DNA from: an uncultured Flavobacterium sp.
Lineage (GTDB): Bacteria; Bacteroidota; Bacteroidia; Flavobacteriales; Flavobacteriaceae
Reading direction: 5' to 3'
DNA length: 19,607 nucleotides
Assembly: GCF_937876455.1 (NCBI RefSeq)
Contig: NZ_CALFIG010000037.1
Span: 1 to 19,607 of the forward strand
How positions within the stretch are numbered: position 1 is the stretch's first letter; every line of letters starts with the position of its first letter. The notes below the pieces were generated by a model. It made no database searches. It was not told the origin of the DNA and saw only the letters and a program-made list of their open reading frames with translations. The position numbers and the translations under genes are program-made. Below, in pieces: positions 14,287 to 19,607 of this stretch.

Positions 14287-14755
14287 AACATTCTTATTCG
14301 GTGCTATCACGGCGACTGTAATTATTTTGCTTTGCTTTAAATCGTGCGGAACTGAAAAGCCTATTATAGACTTAACAGATACGCTTAAAAAGCAAGTGAG
14401 GGAATTGCGGGCGAAGTCAGACAGTGTTAAGACTGAAATAGTGTATAGAGATTCTATTCGCACTAAGATAGTTTATAAATACAGGGAAATCCGCCACGAC
14501 TCACTAATACCATGCGAAACTAAATTGCTAGTATGTGATACCCTTTTATTAGCTGACTCGGCATTAATCTTTGAATACAAAACTAAGGCGATGTTTGATA
14601 GTTCTATTATCTCACATCAAGGGGCAATTATCTCTATGGACAGCAGCCGAATTGCTCAACTAAACAAATCCCTTTCTAAAAGCAAATTAAAGGGTAAAGT
14701 GTTTTTCGGACTAGGCTTTGCGGCGGGCGTAGGTGTGCGTAGCTTAGTGAGGTAA
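14270..14755 (+). CDS. Spanin-like protein (Rz-type topology)
   Basis: A 161-residue protein with one N-terminal membrane segment (about 7-23). A charged, probably coiled-coil periplasmic part follows (about 35-75, with EIVYRDSIRTKIVYKYREI). A Gly-rich hydrophobic end (FFGLGFAAGVG) closes it. This matches the Rz-like inner-membrane spanin pattern seen after endolysin genes in Bacteroidota phages; spanins disrupt the outer membrane last. ATG 14270 is preferred over the in-frame GTG at 14252. The C-terminal hydrophobic end could let one protein span both membranes, as a unimolecular spanin does, but no lipobox is present. Confidence 0.5.
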   Translation: MSKEVKTFLFGAITATVIILLCFKSCGTEKPIIDLTDTLKKQVRELRAKSDSVKTEIVYRDSIRTKIVYKYREIRHDSLIPCETKLLVCDTLLLADSALIFEYKTKAMFDSSIISHQGAIISMDSSRIAQLNKSLSKSKLKGKVFFGLGFAAGVGVRSLVR

Positions 14756-14923
14756 TTTATCTTCAAGTGATTTAATTACTTGGTTCTTATATTCAAGTTC
14801 ATTTTGCATATCCTTTTCATGTAGCTGCATTAATTTGCAGGATACAATCAGCATTAGATTAACAGCCATTGACAAGAATAGCATTAAAAGGATGTTTGAG
14901 TTTAATTTCTTATAGTTGTTCAT
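14744..14923 (-). CDS. Small minus-strand membrane protein with coiled coil
   Basis: On the minus strand, ATG at 14923-14921 opens a 59-residue frame beginning MNNYKKLNSN. A single hydrophobic segment spans about 11-29 and ends in a Cys. A charged helical tail follows, LHEKDMQNELEYKNQVIKSL. It overlaps the 3' end of the spanin-like gene by 12 bases, tail to tail. Its start touches the first dyad of the divergent control region. The ordered make-up (basic end, membrane helix, heptad-like tail) argues for a real gene even though every other supported gene is on the plus strand. Its role is unknown; an outward-facing membrane-anchored coiled coil is the simplest picture. Confidence 0.5.
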   Translation of the reverse strand: MNNYKKLNSNILLMLFLSMAVNLMLIVSCKLMQLHEKDMQNELEYKNQVIKSLEDKLPH

Positions 14924-14973
14924 TACAGATTTGTAAGGATTTATTTGTTTTTATTTTTATTACAGGTTTGTAA
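14923..14973. promoter_or_regulatory. Second pair of TTACA-N4-TGTAA dyads
   Basis: TTACAGATTTGTAA (14923-14936) and TTACAGGTTTGTAA (14960-14973) start 37 bp apart, exactly as at 3378-3428. Here they lie between a minus-strand gene and the plus-strand ring-protein operon, so one bound regulator could control both directions. The first dyad overlaps the first base of the minus-strand start codon. Confidence 0.6.
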
Positions 14974-14995
14974 GGTTTTACTTAAAATTACTGAA

Positions 14996-15020
14996 AAGGT
15001 TGCGTTTTTAAGTGTTAAAA
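14996..15020 (+). promoter_or_regulatory. Promoter-like motif upstream of the neck/tail operon
   Basis: AAGGTTGCGTTTTTA then GTGTTAAAA repeats the motif at 3658-3681 with one inserted base and small changes. A following CCGTATATTA (15025-15034) also has a counterpart, CCGTGTATAT, at 3706-3715, but at a different distance. It lies 38 bp before ATG 15058. Confidence 0.45.
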
Positions 15021-15057
15021 TTATCCGTATATTAGGACTGTGTAAAAGCGCCATTAA

Positions 15058-15897
15058 ATGTCTGCAACAAAGAAAAATATTATAGATGCTACAATCAATC
15101 TTCTAAGTAAAATCAAGATTACGGATGACAGCAGATTTGATGATAATCTTATGTCTTACCTTATTGATAATGCTCGTGCTGAACTAATTAGAGCGGATTA
15201 CGCTGAAACGGGATTAGTTGATATGACTTGGTTAACTAACCTTGGTACACTCACTTGTTACGAAGTAAATGCGGCGGATGACATTACAGTTACTTGCTCA
15301 TGCAATGTATCTAAAACTACTATTCCGCAATTAGTGAGTATCACTAGTAAAAATGGCAATCAAGATTTAGGGCTTTACTCTTTATCTTCTGTTTGCGGTA
15401 AATACACTATCACGCCTAAGCCCATGTATCGTTGGTTTAATACGCCCGCTGAGCATAGCAATTCTTTATTCATGTATTACTTCCGTGTAAACACTGATTT
15501 GTATGTTAGTAAGGTAGTTGAAAAGATTAAGGCAGTGGCAATATTACTTAACCCTGAAGATGGTTATTTAATCACTAGCACACCCGTTGCAAGTGGTTCA
15601 TTAGTGAGTGGCACTACATATATCGTAAAATATGGCGGCATAACATACAACAATGTTTATTACGCAGCTAATAGCACGTTTACAGCCAATTCTACTAACT
15701 CTTTCACCACTACTAATGGTAAAGTATATAATTACAGTCAAGTGCAGTCATATCGCTTTACAGACCCTTATCCTGCATCGGGCGATATGATTAGACGTAT
15801 TCAGATTAAAGTGATGACTGAGGAATTTGGTATTGAAAGAAATGCTATTCCTGATAACAGAAACGATAGTATTGATGATGCTCAGAAAGTGCAATGA
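15058..15897 (+). CDS. Neck/ring protein, crAss-like
   Basis: A 279-residue protein matching the second ring-protein type of crAss-like phages. It has an N-terminal helix pair with NARAELIRADY (about 38-48), then 'LGTLTCYEVNAADD' (62-75) and a Cys-containing strand 'TCSCNVSKTTIPQLVSIT' (79-96). KYTITP follows near 115-120. Residues about 178-226 contain a Gly/Thr/Tyr-rich insert, TTYIV..GGITYN..YYAA, resembling mini-domains elsewhere in this window. It is the first gene of an operon and overlaps the next by ATGA. Confidence 0.6.
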   Translation: MSATKKNIIDATINLLSKIKITDDSRFDDNLMSYLIDNARAELIRADYAETGLVDMTWLTNLGTLTCYEVNAADDITVTCSCNVSKTTIPQLVSITSKNGNQDLGLYSLSSVCGKYTITPKPMYRWFNTPAEHSNSLFMYYFRVNTDLYVSKVVEKIKAVAILLNPEDGYLITSTPVASGSLVSGTTYIVKYGGITYNNVYYAANSTFTANSTNSFTTTNGKVYNYSQVQSYRFTDPYPASGDMIRRIQIKVMTEEFGIERNAIPDNRNDSIDDAQKVQ

Positions 15898-16337
15898 AGA
15901 TAAGGACTAAATTTAATTGGCTTAGCATTAGAAGAAACGTAAAAAAAATGATGCGTAGAAAGTATAAGAAAACTATTAAGCTATCTGATGTGGATAGAAT
16001 TTGGTTGGACTATGTAGAATACGCTATTGTAGAGCCTTTGCTTAAATATGGCAAGGTAGAGGTGGATAATAACATAACTATTGAGATAGTAGGTAAGACG
16101 GTGGAGAATCATTTGCCTTCCCGCAATTTGGCGGCTAAGGGCAAGTATGTAAAGGGTAACTATATCGGTAGTATTGAGAAAGTGAATTATAAAAGATTAG
16201 GCATTGTTTATTCTGTTCAATTCACTGATAAAAGCCATAAGGGAGGTAAACTTGTTTTTGAAACTGACGCTAAGTTAAAGAAGAGAATAAGTGAACATTT
16301 GTTTAATTCATTTCAACCATATAGAATTGCAGGATGA
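15894..16337 (+). CDS. Small basic protein conserved between ring-protein genes
   Basis: A 147-residue Lys/Arg-rich protein with a strongly basic N-terminus (RRNVKKMMRRKYKK, about 13-26). A strand-rich core (VEVDNNITIEIVG) and a YSVQFTDKS then KLVFETDAKLKKRI ending follow. Genes of this size and pattern often sit between the two ring-protein genes in crAss-like and related Bacteroidota phages, but I know no assigned function. Both ends overlap neighbours by ATGA, indicating coupled translation. DNA-facing charge may point to a role at the neck channel. Confidence 0.5.
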   Translation: MKIRTKFNWLSIRRNVKKMMRRKYKKTIKLSDVDRIWLDYVEYAIVEPLLKYGKVEVDNNITIEIVGKTVENHLPSRNLAAKGKYVKGNYIGSIEKVNYKRLGIVYSVQFTDKSHKGGKLVFETDAKLKKRISEHLFNSFQPYRIAG

Positions 16338-17089
16338 GTGTTAATAAATTAGTATCTATGAAGAACGCTATCATTGATGCTCAGGATTTCTTGGGCATTG
16401 ACCATGATAAGGATGTTCCATTTTTTACACGCTTAGCTTCATTAGCTGAGAAGGAAATAGGCTCTGCGGGGCAATATGAGAGAACTAAAACAGTAGTTAC
16501 TATTTGCGGATGTGCAGCACCTATCCCTAATGACTGTGTGCTTGTAGAAGTGGCGGTGATGGGAGATTATGGTACTGACTGCGGTAATTTACTTGCTCAG
16601 TTTTGCGGCAACCAATCATTCACTAATACAACACTATCGGGGCAAGCAGCCTTTTTAGTAATTGATGTAGGTAGTGCTATTAATGAAACTGTATCTTTTG
16701 GATATAGAAATTACACTATTCAAAACAACAAGATAATCTTTGATAATGATTTGGACGGTCAAGTATTGACTATTCAATATCTTAAATTCAAAACTGATTG
16801 TGATGGCTTTATGGAGATTGGAGAAAATCATGTAGAGGCTATTCGTGAATTTATCATTTGGAAATATTTAGATAGGAAAGCTAATCCTAATTACATTGAC
16901 GATAGACGTGCTATGCGGGCTATGGCTGAATGGGATAGATTATGCCGCCACGCAAGAGCAGAAGATAACAGACTTACATTTACTCAACAACAAGAGGTAT
17001 CAAGGATGTACACAAACCCACACTCAGGCAGAGGTCTTTGGGAGGGAATGTATACCACGCTCGGCAATTCTTACTTTATTTGGGGCTAA
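16334..17089 (+). CDS. Neck/ring protein 1-like, crAss-like
   Basis: A 251-residue protein. Recognisable marks are a helical N-terminus with AEKEIG, a strand block with PIPNDCVLVEVAV, and 'NKIIFDNDLDGQVLTIQYL'. The sequence CDGFMEIGENHVEAIREFI (about 157-175) corresponds to the 'DedGfPxI-d---eAI--Yi' motif of crAss-like ring protein 1. It should form a collar layer below the portal. It directly precedes the tail stabilization/hub-like gene with a three-base gap, the usual order. Cys content (six or more, several in the strand block) is higher than in the other ring proteins. Confidence 0.65.
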   Translation: MSVNKLVSMKNAIIDAQDFLGIDHDKDVPFFTRLASLAEKEIGSAGQYERTKTVVTICGCAAPIPNDCVLVEVAVMGDYGTDCGNLLAQFCGNQSFTNTTLSGQAAFLVIDVGSAINETVSFGYRNYTIQNNKIIFDNDLDGQVLTIQYLKFKTDCDGFMEIGENHVEAIREFIIWKYLDRKANPNYIDDRRAMRAMAEWDRLCRHARAEDNRLTFTQQQEVSRMYTNPHSGRGLWEGMYTTLGNSYFIWG

Positions 17090-17092
17090 GAC

Positions 17093-19607
17093 ATGGAGCA
17101 TATAAATTCATTTACTAAGGGATTAACAAGTGACATGAATATTGCCATGCAGCCTGACGGCACTTGGCGGTACATGAACAATTGTAATGTTATCTCACAA
17201 GACGGTAAGAATTATGAGGTTAAAGATGCTTTGGGTAATGTAAGATGCTTTGCTTTAAACATTCCTTATGAAACTGATTATAATGGTCAAGGGGCTATTC
17301 CTATGCCTATTGGCTTCATTTCATTTGCCGACAAGCTAGTTGTATTGTCAACTAACAATAATGAGAATGGTGGGTATTTAGAGATAGGATTAGTAGAATG
17401 GCTGCCATACGGAGAAGGAATACAACCTTATCTAAAATCGGGGCAGTATAACAGCGGGTATATTCCATTGTATCACCATGCTAACCTAAATGCTACATGG
17501 AAACATAGAGTAGAAGGATTTTCTTTTAAAGAGAATGAATTAGTACAAAGGATTTATTGGACTGATAATTATAATCAACCACGCACATTCAATATTTCAG
17601 ACCCTAGATTTACAGATTACATTGCTAGTGGTAGCTTAGTTGATGGCACTCAGTATATGGTAGTAGAGGGTGTTATTCAATACGATGGCACTGAATATGG
17701 CCCTGGCCTTGGCAATGTGTTTACTGCCACAACAGCGGGCACTTCTTTTTATACTGACTTAACAAGCCCAATAACTAAAGTTATTGTTTATTATCCTTAT
17801 GAGTTATTAGATTTTCAGCCTGAGCGTTCATTAGGCGGTATTCAATTTGATTCTTACGGCACGGGTAATGTTTACTGTGGCAATAAGATTTACTTTTATA
17901 GACTATCTAATTCTAATGGAATTCAAACAAGTTGGAGTTACGGTAGTGCGCCTGTACACGTAGGTACTGATAATGATACGGCTTATTTAGTAGCTAATAA
18001 CTATCACAATTTTGTTGGTGGTGGTACTACTACCGAGTTATTGAATAGTGGCAAGTCGGTAAACATTCAACTAGACAATTTAGACACCAATTTTGAGTTT
18101 GTAGAATTGGCGGTTGCTGAATTTGACGCAAGCAATCTTACTATAAGAAACATAGGTATTGTAAATAAGGTAGAAATTACTGCAACTACAATGGTAGTAA
18201 CGCATAGCGGTAGTACTTCATTGGGAGATTTGACTATTGACCAAATTACTTTGTTTCCCGCCAATATCTTAACTGCTAAAACACTTACTACTAATAAGAA
18301 TTATATCTTAGTTGCTAACACTACTGAGAGAAAAGAATTTGACTTTGATATTTCATCCATTACCGCCGCTGCATTTCAATATCCTATGCTTGTGCATAAC
18401 GATGCTGACAGTTGTAGCTTAGGCGGTATGGTATATGACACCTGCGCACCTGCAAGTAATGCTAATCCCGTTTCAGGTACTATTAAGCCTTGGGAAAGAT
18501 ATGTAGTGGTTAGCGGTGGTACTGTAACTTATCCGCCCGCAGGCACAGTATATTCGGCAGGCGAAGTGTTCACGGGAATTGCAGGCTCAACCACTTATAC
18601 AACCACGGGAACGCCTGTTATTCGCCCTGTTGTAACTAGAAATAGATATACAACAAGCGGTGGCGACAGACGAGATAATTATATCCTATTAGAAGGCGAT
18701 GGGGTGCAGCCGCAAGGGTATTGGGATTATAAAGACCCTGCCGTTCATAACCATGCACAAGGCTATTGGTCGGGAGAGAAATACCGCTTTGCTATTGTGT
18801 TTTACGATAAAAAAGGCAATCCTTACTACGCTAAATGGATTACAGATTATACATTCCCTAGCTTAAATGATAAAAACGGCTCAATGATAGCCGACCTTTA
18901 TTCAGGTGATTTAGTTTATTCGCTTAATCCTTCAGGTATTAAATTCTCAGGCATTACTATTACCCCTGAGATAGCTAATGAAATATCGGGTTTCTCTATT
19001 ATGCGGGCTGTGCGTGACCCTAGAATTATTGGACAAGGTTTAGTAACGCAATGTACTACTGATGGCGCTGTGCCTGCTGTGTATCGCCCAGGCGGATGGA
19101 TACCTATTTCGGCAGATACCCGCACAGAAGTGAGTAATGTATATTCATTCATTTGCCCTGACGATAGTGTAGGTTTATTGCCTCCAACATTGTTCGGTCA
19201 AATTGGTGATACTGTTGAAGAAGCTAATTGGTATAAGCCGTTTGTTTTTGGAGGTGGTCAGGTTCAACGTGCTTCGGGCGGTCAGGAACAGGTTTACTCT
19301 AAGATATTCGACTATCAAACTACTGATGGTAGAAATAGAACAAGAACTATCACTTACTTTGGTAGTGTAGATGAAGGCGAGTCATTAACTGATATGGACT
19401 CTAGCGGGAACATATTTACTAATGATGGCATGGCTGTTTCTGCGAGTGCTGCGCCTGATGACACTTGTATTGGCGGTGGTGCTTATAATCTTAATGGTCA
19501 TACTGCCACAGGATGTAAGAAAAGTGTATTTACATTAGACTCTGACTTCCCTCATTATGGTACTAATAATGGCTATACGGCTACAAGTACTAACGGGCAG
19601 ACTGAAA
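17093..19607 (+). CDS. Tail stabilization/hub-like protein, crAss-like (partial, runs off the right edge)
   Basis: 838 codons are open from ATG 17093 to the window end with no stop, so the C-terminus is missing. The N-terminal FTKGLTSDMNIAMQPDGTWR with VKDALGN (residues 7-49) is the signature of the crAss-like tail stabilization family. Near 631-653, SGFSIMRAVRDPRIIGQGLV matches the conserved 'SG--ivRa-RD--ilgqGl' block of the same proteins. Beta-rich sequence fills the rest. Two Gly/Thr/Tyr-rich stretches, about 177-222 and 462-510, resemble inserts in the ring proteins. It likely forms the tail hub or tail barrel below ring protein 1. Confidence 0.75.
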   Translation, partial: MEHINSFTKGLTSDMNIAMQPDGTWRYMNNCNVISQDGKNYEVKDALGNVRCFALNIPYETDYNGQGAIPMPIGFISFADKLVVLSTNNNENGGYLEIGLVEWLPYGEGIQPYLKSGQYNSGYIPLYHHANLNATWKHRVEGFSFKENELVQRIYWTDNYNQPRTFNISDPRFTDYIASGSLVDGTQYMVVEGVIQYDGTEYGPGLGNVFTATTAGTSFYTDLTSPITKVIVYYPYELLDFQPERSLGGIQFDSYGTGNVYCGNKIYFYRLSNSNGIQTSWSYGSAPVHVGTDNDTAYLVANNYHNFVGGGTTTELLNSGKSVNIQLDNLDTNFEFVELAVAEFDASNLTIRNIGIVNKVEITATTMVVTHSGSTSLGDLTIDQITLFPANILTAKTLTTNKNYILVANTTERKEFDFDISSITAAAFQYPMLVHNDADSCSLGGMVYDTCAPASNANPVSGTIKPWERYVVVSGGTVTYPPAGTVYSAGEVFTGIAGSTTYTTTGTPVIRPVVTRNRYTTSGGDRRDNYILLEGDGVQPQGYWDYKDPAVHNHAQGYWSGEKYRFAIVFYDKKGNPYYAKWITDYTFPSLNDKNGSMIADLYSGDLVYSLNPSGIKFSGITITPEIANEISGFSIMRAVRDPRIIGQGLVTQCTTDGAVPAVYRPGGWIPISADTRTEVSNVYSFICPDDSVGLLPPTLFGQIGDTVEEANWYKPFVFGGGQVQRASGGQEQVYSKIFDYQTTDGRNRTRTITYFGSVDEGESLTDMDSSGNIFTNDGMAVSASAAPDDTCIGGGAYNLNGHTATGCKKSVFTLDSDFPHYGTNNGYTATSTNGQTE

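Noticed and set aside
14764..14782. Near-perfect 19-bp palindrome (CAAGT...ACTTG)
   Set aside because: AT-rich, includes a mismatch-type G-T pair, lacks a T-run in a useful place and lies inside the minus-strand frame, so I do not call it a terminator.
16896..17105. Additional plus-strand frame over the end of the ring-protein 1-like gene
   Set aside because: Wholly overlapped by a well-supported gene, no motif, and its codon use looks random.

Overview
The window looks like the virion-assembly and lysis module of a tailed, podovirus-type bacteriophage of Bacteroidota, most likely crAss-like (Crassvirales). This rests on protein features recognised by eye. They are a 743-residue portal with a Gln-rich C-terminal tail, a 496-residue crAss-type major capsid protein, three neck-ring-like proteins, and a large tail protein with the N-terminal 'stabilization' signature. 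The DNA is AT-rich, starts are preceded by A-rich leaders rather than clear Shine-Dalgarno sites, and a few TAnnTTTG promoter boxes occur, all of which suit a Bacteroidota host. TAA, TGA and TAG are all used as stops, so I see no stop-codon recoding. No tRNA, CRISPR array, insertion sequence, integrase or reverse transcriptase was seen.

Layout. Positions 1-1018 hold the remains of a C5-cytosine DNA methyltransferase whose N-terminal catalytic motifs are absent. Nearly its whole length overlaps a second open frame that resembles a recurrent phage protein family. Positions 1072-3303 are the portal. A 454-bp non-coding stretch (3304-3757) follows with three hairpin terminators, a perfect inverted repeat, a pair of 14-bp dyads and promoter-like motifs. 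Positions 3758-12250 are the head and surface genes: scaffold-like protein, major capsid protein, a 392-residue unknown, a ring protein, a 539-residue probable high-copy virion protein, and three decoration or fibre-like proteins. Hairpins follow four of these genes.

Positions 12255-14755 are a tightly overlapping block of small membrane proteins around a CHAP-domain endolysin: the lysis and envelope cassette. A 59-residue membrane protein is encoded on the minus strand at 14744-14923, the only minus-strand gene I support. A divergent intergenic region (14924-15057) then carries the same paired dyads and the same promoter-like motif as 3304-3757. Positions 15058-19607 are ring protein, small basic protein, ring protein and tail stabilization/hub-like protein, the last running off the right edge.

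The genes form a logical set: portal, scaffold and capsid build the head, ring proteins and the tail protein build the short tail, fibre-like proteins decorate the surface, and the membrane cassette with endolysin releases progeny. The paired dyads mark the beginning of the capsid unit and of the neck/tail unit, which suggests shared control. The most interesting signals are the dual-frame methyltransferase region, the duplicated dyad-plus-motif control region, and a roughly 40-residue mini-domain recurring in several neck and tail proteins.
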